DNA of 64,000 bases, from positions 1 through 64,000 of the forward strand of contig NZ_JAKVIR010000006.1 of assembly GCF_022601975.1 (NCBI RefSeq). The letters run 5' to 3'. Shown here piece after piece: positions 9,823-19,028 of this stretch (position 1 is its first letter; each line of letters opens with the position of its first letter). Below the pieces are notes generated by a model. That model searched no databases. It saw nothing but the letters and a program-made list of their open reading frames with translations, and was not told the origin of the DNA. Position numbers and translations under genes: made by a program. The DNA is from Pontibacter sp. E15-1 (GTDB taxonomy: Bacteria > Bacteroidota > Bacteroidia > Cytophagales > Hymenobacteraceae).

Positions 9823-9945
9823 CAGGACTTTCGCATCTAATCGAAACACGGAGCGAAAGCAATCTACAGCCTGCCGTTGTTGTGTGTTCTCACCAACAAC
9901 TTGTTAGTCAAAAGACGCAAAAAGGGCAGCTTTGCGAAAGTCCTG
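9823..9945. repeat. Short element bounded by 13-bp perfect inverted repeats
   Basis: CAGGACTTTCGCA at 9823-9835 is repeated as its exact reverse complement at 9933-9945, enclosing a 123-bp non-coding unit that starts 2 bp after the esterase stop codon. The 11-bp core TGCGAAAGTCC recurs at 45542-45552. This suggests a MITE-like remnant or insertion-sequence ends. I see no clear target duplication and no transposase inside. Confidence 0.5.
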
Positions 9946-10165
9946 ATTGCAAGATGAAGGTATCACCAACCTCTCTTCTGTTTCTGGTGATTGATAGAGC
10001 AGACGCCAGTGGATTGCCCCAGAGAAGAAGGGACTGCCCGCCGGATCGGGGCGGAGCCAGTAAACGAGGGGCAAATCACAGTGAAATACAGCCTCGTGCT
10101 GTGGAAAATTGCCAGCCCCAAATCCACGACATCCCCACAGGGTATAAAAATAGAAGAAACATTTT

Positions 10166-12895
10166 ATGAAGAGGTTTTCGATACTTTTAGCTGCACTACT
10201 TTCAATTTCATTTTGTGTCCAGGCCCAAATTCCCTTACCCAAGAGTCTGGAAAAGGGCTATCCGCGCATTTATACGACACAGGGGGGGAAGAAAGAGCTT
10301 CAGAAAACCATCAACAAGGAGAAATGGGCGCAGGAGGTACTGTCCGGCATCCATGACAGAATAGATGAGCACGTGGCCCGCCATGTAACCGACCCGGAGT
10401 GGATGGTGTCGCGGCTGCAAATGTACTGGAAAACTAAAGCCACCAACGTCTACATCGATGGCGTGGATTACTCGCATGCAGATGGGCAGGCCCCGGTTCC
10501 GACTGTTCGCTTCACGGGTTCGCGCAACTCCCATACCCTGTATGGCAAACCCAAGCTGGAAGATATCCAGCCATACATGGACGACCCAAGGGGACTGTAC
10601 CTGCCCAACAAAAGCAAAGAGGGCCATCCGTTTGAGTGGGTGGAGGAATCGAAAACAGGCAATATCATTGTGGCGATCAATCAGGAAATCATGGAACTGG
10701 CCCGTGATGCTGCTTTCATCTATTGGCTGGAGAACGACCCAAAATACGCCCGGTTTGCCTATGATATTTTCCATACCTACATGGAAGGCATGTCCTACCG
10801 CAGCGAACCTATTGATTTGCTGAATGGCCATATCCAGACGCTCGTCGGGTTCACTCATTTCCAGGTCATCCACGAAAGTACGCTTCGGGAGGTCGCTGTT
10901 TTATATGATTTTCTGCACCCATACATCGAGGCCAACCACCCGCAAAACATCGCCATGTATGATAAAACGATCAAGCGTTGGGCTGATCAGATTATCAAAA
11001 ACGGGGTGCCTCAAAACAACTGGAATCTCCATCAAGCCAAAATCATACTAAAAGCAGCCATGGTGCTGCAAGACAATGCGCGGTATGCAGATGGCAAAGG
11101 CCGGGAATACTATATCGACTACATCCTGAATGTCACCTCTCCGCGGCAGTGGTCACTGACGAAGTTTTTGGAGTATGGGTATGATTTTGAAAATGGCGTA
11201 TGGGCGGAGTGCCCGGGCTACTCACAGGGCGTTACCAAAGACCTGACCAACTTCATCGAAGACTTTGACCACACGTTCGACCACAACATACTGCCCTATA
11301 TGCCGGTGATGGACGAGGCGGTGAAAATGTTGCCGCAGTATCTGTTTCCGAATGGGCAGACGGTAGCCTTTGGTGATAGTTACTATGGCCCCGTGACCAC
11401 GGAGCCAATGAGTGATATGATCCGGATAGCGCAGAAAAACGGCGATGCAAAGCGGGAAAAGGAATATACGGCCATGCACCGGCTGTTTGCCGAAGACCAT
11501 GAAGACGGGCAAGGCGGGAAGCCACGGGCAGAGATAGCCTCTTTTTTTGCCAGTAAGCCGCTCAAACTGAACCCCAAGTATAAAAAGGCAGAAAAGGCGG
11601 ATTACATGACGCAGACGTTTTACGCACCCAATGTGAGCTGGCATGTGCAGCGCATGGGCGAAGGAAAAGACGGTATGATGGTCTCGCTGAATGGCTCTCT
11701 GGGTAACCACATGCACGCCAACGGCATTAATATGGAGCTTTACGGCAAGGGGTTCGTACAGGGCGCCGATCCGGGTAAAGGTGGTAACTACTTGCAGCCG
11801 ATTTATTTAGAATACTATTCGCAGTTTCCGGCGCACAATACCGTCATGGTAGATGGGGCGTCTTCTTATACCGAGATGCTCAGCTATCATGCCTTTGACC
11901 TGATGGGGGAATATCCCAAAACAGAAAAGAAAGCGGGGTACTATCCGGGCATCACCTATTCTGATGTGTACTTTCTGGAGCCGGAAACCCGCAGCGACCA
12001 GAGCCGCCTGGTGAGCATCGTGAAAACAGGTGAGGCGACTGGGTATTATATTGATGTGTTCCGGTCCCGTAAGCAGCGAAAAGGCGACAAGTTTCATGAC
12101 TATTACTACCACAACCTGGGGCAAAGCATGGAGCTGCTAGATGAAGCAGGCGCGCCATTGGCACTTACGCCGAACGAAGAGATGGCCTTTGCCGGAGGGC
12201 ACCTTTATGCCCTGGATTATATGTGGGACAAAAAGTCCGTGCGAACAAACGAGGATTACCAGGCGCAATGGAAAATCGACATGCCCGATGGCAAGGACGA
12301 TGTGCTGATGAACCTGTGGATGATGGGAACTGAGGGGCGCGAAGTGTTTAGCATCAAGTCTCCCCCAAACAAAGCCTTTCACGGTGACAGTGGCTTGCCC
12401 TATGAGGTGGGCGAACAGCCATACCTGACGCTGGCCGCCCGGCAGCATGGCGAGGCCTGGGAGCGCCCGTTCGTGTCGGTTTATGAGCCTTATACCTCTG
12501 GCAAAGGAAAAAGCATCGCCAGCATCGACGGGTTTGAAGATGAAAATGGGAGCAGTGAGTTTGTGGGCATCAACGTGAAGCATAAGTCCGGGCGCGAAGA
12601 CCATGTATTCTCGACCAAAAATGGAGCGCAGGCCAGCTACAAGGGTATGGCCACTGACGCTAGCTACGCGCTGGTTGGAGCGGAAAAACAGGGCGATCTC
12701 ATTTTGTTTATGGGCAATGGGCAACTCCTGAAAGGCAAGGGTTTTACCATCAGCGCAACCAAAACCGGCAATGTGGTGCTGGAGAAAAAAAACGGAAAGC
12801 TGCTGCTGCATAATGAGGTGCCGGTGAGCATCAGTAATGGTGAGAGGGAGCAAAAGTTTGAACCGGGAGACTATCGGGAAATAAGCTTGAACTAA
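10166..12895 (+). CDS. Heparinase II/III-family polysaccharide lyase-like protein
   Basis: 909-residue secreted protein (signal peptide ends VQAQ) with the two-part layout of heparinase II/III-type lyases: an all-alpha toroid, roughly residues 25-450, and a beta-sandwich from about 480. Likely active-site segments are NNWNLHQAK (Asn284-His289) in the toroid and NHMHANGINMELYG (His515, His517, Asn519) at the start of the beta domain, where such lyases place catalytic and metal-binding residues. These lyases cut uronate-containing polysaccharides by beta-elimination, leaving 4,5-unsaturated ends. The two GH88 enzymes downstream in the window would remove those ends. The exact PL family is uncertain; PL12, 15, 17, 21 and 39 share the fold. 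The protein is longer than most, with about 130 C-terminal residues left to assign. Confidence 0.8.
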   Translation: MKRFSILLAALLSISFCVQAQIPLPKSLEKGYPRIYTTQGGKKELQKTINKEKWAQEVLSGIHDRIDEHVARHVTDPEWMVSRLQMYWKTKATNVYIDGVDYSHADGQAPVPTVRFTGSRNSHTLYGKPKLEDIQPYMDDPRGLYLPNKSKEGHPFEWVEESKTGNIIVAINQEIMELARDAAFIYWLENDPKYARFAYDIFHTYMEGMSYRSEPIDLLNGHIQTLVGFTHFQVIHESTLREVAVLYDFLHPYIEANHPQNIAMYDKTIKRWADQIIKNGVPQNNWNLHQAKIILKAAMVLQDNARYADGKGREYYIDYILNVTSPRQWSLTKFLEYGYDFENGVWAECPGYSQGVTKDLTNFIEDFDHTFDHNILPYMPVMDEAVKMLPQYLFPNGQTVAFGDSYYGPVTTEPMSDMIRIAQKNGDAKREKEYTAMHRLFAEDHEDGQGGKPRAEIASFFASKPLKLNPKYKKAEKADYMTQTFYAPNVSWHVQRMGEGKDGMMVSLNGSLGNHMHANGINMELYGKGFVQGADPGKGGNYLQPIYLEYYSQFPAHNTVMVDGASSYTEMLSYHAFDLMGEYPKTEKKAGYYPGITYSDVYFLEPETRSDQSRLVSIVKTGEATGYYIDVFRSRKQRKGDKFHDYYYHNLGQSMELLDEAGAPLALTPNEEMAFAGGHLYALDYMWDKKSVRTNEDYQAQWKIDMPDGKDDVLMNLWMMGTEGREVFSIKSPPNKAFHGDSGLPYEVGEQPYLTLAARQHGEAWERPFVSVYEPYTSGKGKSIASIDGFEDENGSSEFVGINVKHKSGREDHVFSTKNGAQASYKGMATDASYALVGAEKQGDLILFMGNGQLLKGKGFTISATKTGNVVLEKKNGKLLLHNEVPVSISNGEREQKFEPGDYREISLN

Positions 12896-12995
12896 ACCAG
12901 GTAGAGTCCGTGATTTTTGATAAATGAGATGCTATGCGCTATCAGGTAGTAGGGTCACTGTGAATTGACCTGTATGAATATGTAATAAAGAGGGT

Positions 12996-14657
12996 ATGAA
13001 AATAACGAAACTAAAAACAACATTATTTACTGGCTTGGCAGTGGGGCTTCTGGCAACTATTGGTTCATGCGTCACAAACAAGGAGTCGGCAGAAGAGAAA
13101 CAAAGACCTAACATTCTTTTCATCATGTCGGACGATCATGCCTACCAGGCCATCAGTGCCTATGGCAGTAAGTTGATCGAGACACCCAACATAGATCGGA
13201 TTGCCAAAGAGGGCATGCTGTTCACCAACGCTAGCGTGACCAACTCCATTTGCGCACCGTCAAGAGCGACGATTCTTACCGGAAAACACACGCATATCAA
13301 TGGGAAGATAGACAACCTGATGCCGTTTGACACCACGCAGGTGACCTTTCCGCAGATTTTTCAGGCCAATGGCTATCAGACGGCCATGTTTGGGAAATTA
13401 CATTTTGGCAATAATCCAAAGGGCGTAGACGAGTTCATGATCCTGCCTGGGCAGGGCTATTATCTGAATCCTGATTTCAGTACGCCTCGGGGCGACACGA
13501 CCATCATGGGCTACGTCACCGATGTGATCACGGATCTCACACTCAACTGGCTTAAAAAAGAGCGCGATCCGGAAAAGCCGTTTATGATGATGTATATGCA
13601 CAAGGCGCCGCACCGCCCTTGGTGGCCAAAGCCTGAAAAGTTTGCCGAGTTCACCAAAAAGCAATTCCCGGAACCAGAAACCTTGTTTGACGACTACGAA
13701 AACCGGGGCACTGCCGCCAAAACTGCTGAAATGAACCTGCTGACGCACATGATGTACAGTCATGATAGCAAGATCAGACCCGAACTGATCGAGAAGATGG
13801 GGGACAAGGTGACTCCCCAGGTAGAGGAGTTTGAGAATGGGTTTTACGGTCCGTATGGCAGGGCCACTGCGGAGCAAAAAGCACAGTATGACCCTACGCT
13901 GGATTCGATCAACGCATTCTTCGAAGCCAACTGGCCCAACATGACGGAGAAAGAGAAGATGCGTTGGAAGTACCAGCGGTATATGCAGGATTACCTCGCC
14001 ACTATTTCCTCGGTTGATGACAATGTGGGAAGAATCCTCGACTACCTGGATGAGAGCGGACTGGCCGAAAATACCATTGTGGTATACACATCGGATCAGG
14101 GCTTTTACCTGGGCGAGCACGGTTGGTTCGACAAGCGCTTCATCTATGATGAGTCTTTCAAAACCCCACTGATGATCCGTTGGCCAGAGCGTGTAGCTGC
14201 CGGTGCGGTGGAAGACGAAATGGTGCAGAATCTGGATTTCGCACAGACCATGCTGACTGCGGCTGGTATTACGCCTCCGACAGATATGCAGGGTGAAAGC
14301 CTGATGCCACTGCTGACCGGTCAAAAAGAAAAGTGGACCCGAGACGCGGTCTATTATCACTATTATGAATACCCAAGTGTGCACATGGTTAAGCGCCATT
14401 ATGGGATTGTAACCAAAGAGTATAAACTCGCTCACTTCTACTACGATATCGATGAGTGGGAGCTTTACGATCGGCTGAAAGACCCGCAGGAAATGAACAA
14501 CGTTTTCGACGATCCGGCCTATGCAGATGTGGTCGCAGAGTTAAAAGTAAAGTTAGCGGACCTTCGCAAGCAGTATAAAGACTCACCGGAGCTTGATCAG
14601 AAATACATCGACATATATAAAAACATGCAGGTGAAGAAGGGCAATGACTTTTGGTAA
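12996..14657 (+). CDS. Type I (S1 family) sulfatase, lipoprotein
   Basis: 553-residue sulfatase with a lipoprotein signal (lipobox ending IGSC). The maturation motif is C-A-P-S-R with Cys86 in NSICAPSRATILTGKH, and metal-site residues lie in IMSDDHAYQ. The MHKAPHRPWWP and TSDQGFYLGEHGWFDKR segments recall the glucosamine-6-sulfatase-like branch (S1_8/S1_11 type), which would suit a glycosaminoglycan-like or ulvan-like substrate; this subfamily call is by eye and weak. Its stop codon is 11 bp before the next start, so it is probably co-transcribed with the third beta-helix gene. The two sulfatases of the locus differ in length and C-terminal architecture, so they probably remove different sulfates. 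Confidence 0.92.
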   Translation: MKITKLKTTLFTGLAVGLLATIGSCVTNKESAEEKQRPNILFIMSDDHAYQAISAYGSKLIETPNIDRIAKEGMLFTNASVTNSICAPSRATILTGKHTHINGKIDNLMPFDTTQVTFPQIFQANGYQTAMFGKLHFGNNPKGVDEFMILPGQGYYLNPDFSTPRGDTTIMGYVTDVITDLTLNWLKKERDPEKPFMMMYMHKAPHRPWWPKPEKFAEFTKKQFPEPETLFDDYENRGTAAKTAEMNLLTHMMYSHDSKIRPELIEKMGDKVTPQVEEFENGFYGPYGRATAEQKAQYDPTLDSINAFFEANWPNMTEKEKMRWKYQRYMQDYLATISSVDDNVGRILDYLDESGLAENTIVVYTSDQGFYLGEHGWFDKRFIYDESFKTPLMIRWPERVAAGAVEDEMVQNLDFAQTMLTAAGITPPTDMQGESLMPLLTGQKEKWTRDAVYYHYYEYPSVHMVKRHYGIVTKEYKLAHFYYDIDEWELYDRLKDPQEMNNVFDDPAYADVVAELKVKLADLRKQYKDSPELDQKYIDIYKNMQVKKGNDFW

Positions 14658-14668
14658 TATTAGCTGTG

Positions 14669-16495
14669 ATGACAAAGCGAAAAATCTATAATAATAGCTG
14701 GTGGCTCGGCCTAAGCCTTGCGTTGTGTATGCTCGCACAGTGTCTGCAGGCGCAAAGTACCAGCCCAAAGAGTCTTTGGCAAGTGCGCTATGAAGGTGAC
14801 GCCATCGTTAACCCGAAGCATGATCAGGTCATAAAGCCGGATGGCTTTTCCGTAAACTCCCATACATCAGGCGCCTATAACGTGTATGTGCATAGGGTGT
14901 TAAAGAAGCCGGTGCGTCGGATCTCCTTCAGCTATCGCGCTGAAGGGGCGGTGACAAAGGCACCCATCAGATTGATGGATGCCGGCGCCAATGTGCTGTG
15001 GCAACACGATGCATCGGGCACCTCATCAGGCTCTGTCACCCTGAGCGACCTGAACGTGCATGGGCAATTGGTTTTTCAGATCGGTGGTCGGGAGGCGAAT
15101 CCTTCAGACGTGATGACGGAGTATAGCATCAGCGATTTTCAAATCACAGAAGGGAAAATAGAGCCGAAGAAAGATGCAGATGGCTTTGTTGTGATTGACA
15201 ACCTGACCGACCTCAGAAGTTATGCCACACAGGACGGCGTGAAGGTGCGGCTAAAGCCGGGGCACTACCAGTTGGACAAAGCGTATTGCAGGCAGTTTAT
15301 ACAGTTTACGGGCAGCAACTCGGTATATGACCTGAGGGGTGCCAATATCATGGTAGACACCAGGTTGTTTAGTCGTACGGACTTGGCTCCGGGTATAAAC
15401 GATGCGGTAATGTATTGCGCCATTGCCATACATGGCGACGGTGTGCAGATAGAAGGCCCGTATGTAGAGACCTATGGAGACACACCCGGCCATCAGAGCC
15501 GCAACAAGGTTTTTAACCTCACAGGCAAGAACGTCACCCTGAAAAACGCCGAGATACGTACCGCTGGCTCAAACCCCTGGGGGTATGGCAGCTTTTACGG
15601 ACTTGGTGGTGGAGACGTCCGCAAGATGAACGGTATCCGCATCGCCTGGCCTGGCGAGAACATCAAAGTAATCGGGTGCAAAGTGCACATGCGGGCGATG
15701 GGACATGCCATTTTTGTGCAGGGAGCCAAAAACACGTTGATTGAAGACTGCCATGTGGATGGCTTGCTGCGAACGACAAATGATATCCTGGCGGAAACTT
15801 CGGGATACGCTTTCGATAAAAATTTCAAGGCGCACCGGGGCGGGTACATTGAAGGGGTGATGGTAGCGGACGATGGGGCCTTTTTGCCCGGGGAGATGTA
15901 CTCGCTGAGCGAAGACGGCATTCGGGTATATCCGCAAGCCCAGAAAGGGGCTAACACTGCCACAGGCTCCACCACGATTAAAGACTGCACCGTTACCAAC
16001 ATGCGACGCGGGATTTGTACGGGACTTAATACAGCCGGTGACAAAGTCATCAACTGTAAAGTCACGAATTGCGTTGCCGCCGGTTTTAATGTGGGCAATG
16101 CCGACACGCTCATCAACTGCAGCGCTGACGCCAAGTATGCAGAGGCTTTCTGCATCCCATACGTCGATGCCCGAAATGCCTACGTGGAGGGAACCATACT
16201 AGACAGCCGGGGAGGTATGAAAAACGAGTTGCTGGTAAAAATCAACGGGTCTGGGCATGAGGTGAAAATCCAGACGGCTGATCCTGCTTTTATACCGGAG
16301 CAAATGCAAATCAAACTTTCCACCTCCGAGAGCTATGGCGGCCCATGGGATGGCAGCCCGACACATGCGAAGGAGATCACCTTGAAAAATAAAACCAAAG
16401 CTCCAGTCGTGCTCCTGCCCGGAACGGAGAAGGTGCAGCTGGAGAGTGAGGGAAATGTTTTGGATGAGTCTAAAAATAAGCGCAAATCGAAATGA
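14669..16495 (+). CDS. Secreted right-handed beta-helix protein, paralogue 3, with N-terminal extension
   Basis: Third member of the family, about 608 residues. A signal peptide ending LQAQ is followed by an extra N-terminal beta-sandwich-like module (about 35-170), then the beta-helix from about 180. Landmarks are YGSFYGLGGG in place of YGYGD..GKGG, GHAIFVQG with His346, and DGLLRTTNDILAETSG with Arg368. The His-to-Arg spacing is 22, as in paralogues 1 and 4. The lysine-rich K-x-H-S-G loop of the other members is altered to MNGIRI, so substrate contacts may differ. The ATG at 14669 is chosen over an in-frame TTG at 14651, which overlaps the sulfatase. The stop overlaps the next start by 4 bp (ATGA). 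Confidence 0.8.
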   Translation: MTKRKIYNNSWWLGLSLALCMLAQCLQAQSTSPKSLWQVRYEGDAIVNPKHDQVIKPDGFSVNSHTSGAYNVYVHRVLKKPVRRISFSYRAEGAVTKAPIRLMDAGANVLWQHDASGTSSGSVTLSDLNVHGQLVFQIGGREANPSDVMTEYSISDFQITEGKIEPKKDADGFVVIDNLTDLRSYATQDGVKVRLKPGHYQLDKAYCRQFIQFTGSNSVYDLRGANIMVDTRLFSRTDLAPGINDAVMYCAIAIHGDGVQIEGPYVETYGDTPGHQSRNKVFNLTGKNVTLKNAEIRTAGSNPWGYGSFYGLGGGDVRKMNGIRIAWPGENIKVIGCKVHMRAMGHAIFVQGAKNTLIEDCHVDGLLRTTNDILAETSGYAFDKNFKAHRGGYIEGVMVADDGAFLPGEMYSLSEDGIRVYPQAQKGANTATGSTTIKDCTVTNMRRGICTGLNTAGDKVINCKVTNCVAAGFNVGNADTLINCSADAKYAEAFCIPYVDARNAYVEGTILDSRGGMKNELLVKINGSGHEVKIQTADPAFIPEQMQIKLSTSESYGGPWDGSPTHAKEITLKNKTKAPVVLLPGTEKVQLESEGNVLDESKNKRKSK

Positions 16496-18825
16496 AGAAT
16501 AACATACATAAAACAGCCTTTGTACTTTTATCGGTGCTGGCTTGTAGTTGCAGTACACCAAAGGTAAACGAGCAGGAGCAGGTTAGCGCAAGGCCAGCGT
16601 TTAACCCTAACCCTACCGGAGCGTATCTGTCGCCTGAAGAAAGTATGAAAACCATGCATCTTCCCGAAGGCTATCATTTAGAACTGGTAGCCAGCGAACC
16701 TATGATTAAAGAGCCGGTTGCCATCGCCTGGGACGGGAACGCCAGAATGTATGTAGCCGAAATGATTACCTATATGCAGGATGCGGATGCCTCCGGGGAA
16801 CAGGAGCCTTTCAGCCGTATATCGCTTTTGGAGGATACCGACAATGACGGGAAAATGGACAAAAGCACTGTTTTTATAGATAGCCTTTTGTTGCCCCGGA
16901 TGCTGCAGTGCGTGAATGATGAACTGCTGGTGAATGAAACGAACACCATCAACATCTACAGCTATAAAGATACTGACGGAAATAGCAAGGCTGATGTAAA
17001 AAAGGTAGTGTACAGAAACGATACGTATGGCGTGAACGATGCCAACATGGAGCACCAGCGGAGCGGCCTGGACTGGAACCTCGACAACTGGATGTATGTC
17101 ACGTATGATCCGGTGCGCTTCCGGTATACAAACGGCACCATGAAAGCCGACACCCTCATCAGTGGCGGGAACGGGCAGTGGGGCGTAACCCATGACAACT
17201 ATGGACGGGTATACTACTCCAAGGCTGGAGCAGAAATTCCGGCTGCTGGTTTCCAAATCAACCCTGTTTATGGCACGCTTGATTTTGCAGATCAGTATAG
17301 CGCGGAGTTTGCGGAGGTATGGCCCATTATGGCCACCCCGGATGTGCAGGGCGGGAACAAAAGGCTACGACCCAACAACACGCTCAATCATTTCACGGCT
17401 GCTTGCGGACAGTCGATTTTCCGGGGGGATCGCCTACCGGAGGATTTGGTTGGCGACTACATCGTTTGTGAACCAGTGGCACGGGCCATCAGGCGCGCCA
17501 AAGTGATAAACCAGCAAGGTAAAGTAAAGCTGGAGAATGCTTATCATCAGCAGGAGTTCATCGTCTCCTCCGATATGAACTTCCGCCCGGTAAACACTGC
17601 CACAGGCCCGGACGGAAATCTATACATCGTAGACATGCACCGGGGAATTATACAGCAGGGCAACTGGACAAAGCCAGGCTCTTTCCTGCGCCACAAGATC
17701 GACAGCCTCGGTTTGGCTGAGAATGTAGGCCATGGCCGAATTTACCGCGTAGTGCACGACGACTTTAAGCGAGGACCTAAGCCAAACATGCTGGATGAGT
17801 CTAGCAAAGAGCTTCTGGGGTATCTGAAGCACCCGAACGGGTGGTGGCGTGATGAAGCGCAAAAGTCAATCGTTACCCGTGGCGATAAGTCAGTGATTCC
17901 TGCATTAAGAAAGATGGCAGCCGGGGAGTCTGGATTTTTTGAAAAGAAGCCAGGCCATCTTGCCAGGATACATGCCTTATGGACATTAGAAGGTTTGGAT
18001 GCAATTGATAAAAACATCCTGTCAGCCGCTCTGAAAGATGAGCATGCGCAGGTTAGAAGAACAGCTGTATTGATCAGTGAGCCCTATATGAGAAAGAATG
18101 ATGGGCAGTTGATGCAACAGGTAGGGGCGCTTGCCAATGATGCGGATTACGATGTGCGCGTGCAATTGCTGCTCTCCTTGTACAACAGCCCATCTGAAAA
18201 GGCGAAAGCGATAGTTCAGGAGATACTCGAGCAGAATGCAGCAAATGAAATGCTCACAGCTACCAAAACTGCCCTGGATAATAACGAAGGCGTGCGAACG
18301 TATGGGAGCAAGTTGGGTGCACTGGCGCAGGCAGACAGGGAGCTGATCCTGAATGGTGCGGCTACTTTCAAATCCATTTGTGCGAGTTGCCACGGTCCTG
18401 ACGGGAAAGGTTTAGCCATTGGAGGTTCTACAATGGCCGCTCCACCACTTGTAAAGTCAAAGCGATTGGCTTTCATAGAAAAAAAGACCGCCGCCAGAAT
18501 TTTGCTTCATGGCTTGTCTGGCCCTGTCGACGGTAAATCATACTCTAGTGTAATGCCAGCCATGGAAGCGAACAGTGATGAATGGATAGCCTCCGTCTTG
18601 AGTTACATCCGATTCGAATTTGGCGGCAAGGTTCCACGGGTGCCTACTACAGATGATAAGGCAGCAGGTTTTACCGAACGGAAACCCCTTTCCCCTGTAG
18701 TTACCCCGGAAGAGGTTCAGGAAGTCAGAAAAGAAAACAGCGGAAGAAACAAAGCCTGGACTTTAGCAGAACTGGAAGCGACAAGCAAAAAGGATGCTGC
18801 CTCGCCGGGAGCATCCGCACTATAA
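16492..18825 (+). CDS. Lipoprotein dehydrogenase with HEAT-like repeats and cytochrome c domain (Pirellula/Verrucomicrobium type)
   Basis: 777-residue lipoprotein (signal ending VLACSC). The N-terminal part, about 45-430, is a six-bladed-propeller-like dehydrogenase domain with Asp-rich calcium-type loops such as DTDNDGKMD and DTDGNSKAD, as in the membrane-bound dehydrogenase family common in Planctomycetes and Verrucomicrobia. A HEAT-like helical stretch follows (about 440-600). A class I cytochrome c domain then carries C-A-S-C-H (Cys630, Cys633, His634) and later a Met-containing segment. Family members are thought to oxidise sugars or alcohols and pass electrons to a heme. The ATG overlaps the stop of the beta-helix gene, indicating translational coupling and possible oxidation of the same glycan products. 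That link is inference. Confidence 0.82.
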   Translation: MKNNIHKTAFVLLSVLACSCSTPKVNEQEQVSARPAFNPNPTGAYLSPEESMKTMHLPEGYHLELVASEPMIKEPVAIAWDGNARMYVAEMITYMQDADASGEQEPFSRISLLEDTDNDGKMDKSTVFIDSLLLPRMLQCVNDELLVNETNTINIYSYKDTDGNSKADVKKVVYRNDTYGVNDANMEHQRSGLDWNLDNWMYVTYDPVRFRYTNGTMKADTLISGGNGQWGVTHDNYGRVYYSKAGAEIPAAGFQINPVYGTLDFADQYSAEFAEVWPIMATPDVQGGNKRLRPNNTLNHFTAACGQSIFRGDRLPEDLVGDYIVCEPVARAIRRAKVINQQGKVKLENAYHQQEFIVSSDMNFRPVNTATGPDGNLYIVDMHRGIIQQGNWTKPGSFLRHKIDSLGLAENVGHGRIYRVVHDDFKRGPKPNMLDESSKELLGYLKHPNGWWRDEAQKSIVTRGDKSVIPALRKMAAGESGFFEKKPGHLARIHALWTLEGLDAIDKNILSAALKDEHAQVRRTAVLISEPYMRKNDGQLMQQVGALANDADYDVRVQLLLSLYNSPSEKAKAIVQEILEQNAANEMLTATKTALDNNEGVRTYGSKLGALAQADRELILNGAATFKSICASCHGPDGKGLAIGGSTMAAPPLVKSKRLAFIEKKTAARILLHGLSGPVDGKSYSSVMPAMEANSDEWIASVLSYIRFEFGGKVPRVPTTDDKAAGFTERKPLSPVVTPEEVQEVRKENSGRNKAWTLAELEATSKKDAASPGASAL

Positions 18826-18973
18826 AAGTAGAAGTGAATTTCTGTTAACAAGCAGTTGGTTTTGACCATGATAAGAGACGGTGAAGCCTGAAAATCGCTG
18901 TATAAATCAAAGTGGGAGATGATTTATAGCCTGCGGATTATAATTTATACCTATTTCTATCTATTCTGAAGAT

Positions 18974-19017
18974 ATTGAGCTGTGTTTGAGAGTGTTCGAA
19001 TACAGCTCAATTTTTTT
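18974..19017 (+). terminator. Hairpin terminator just before the fourth beta-helix gene
   Basis: A 10-bp perfect stem (ATTGAGCTGT with ACAGCTCAAT) is followed by seven T residues at 19011-19017. It lies about 150 bp after the dehydrogenase stop and only 11 bp before the next start codon, so it may end the upstream operon, act as a leader attenuator, or both. Confidence 0.8.
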
Positions 19018-19028
19018 AAAGCCACTTA

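Noticed and set aside
13398-14435. 345-codon minus-strand open frame within the second sulfatase
   Set aside because: Antisense artefact of codon bias in a well-supported gene.
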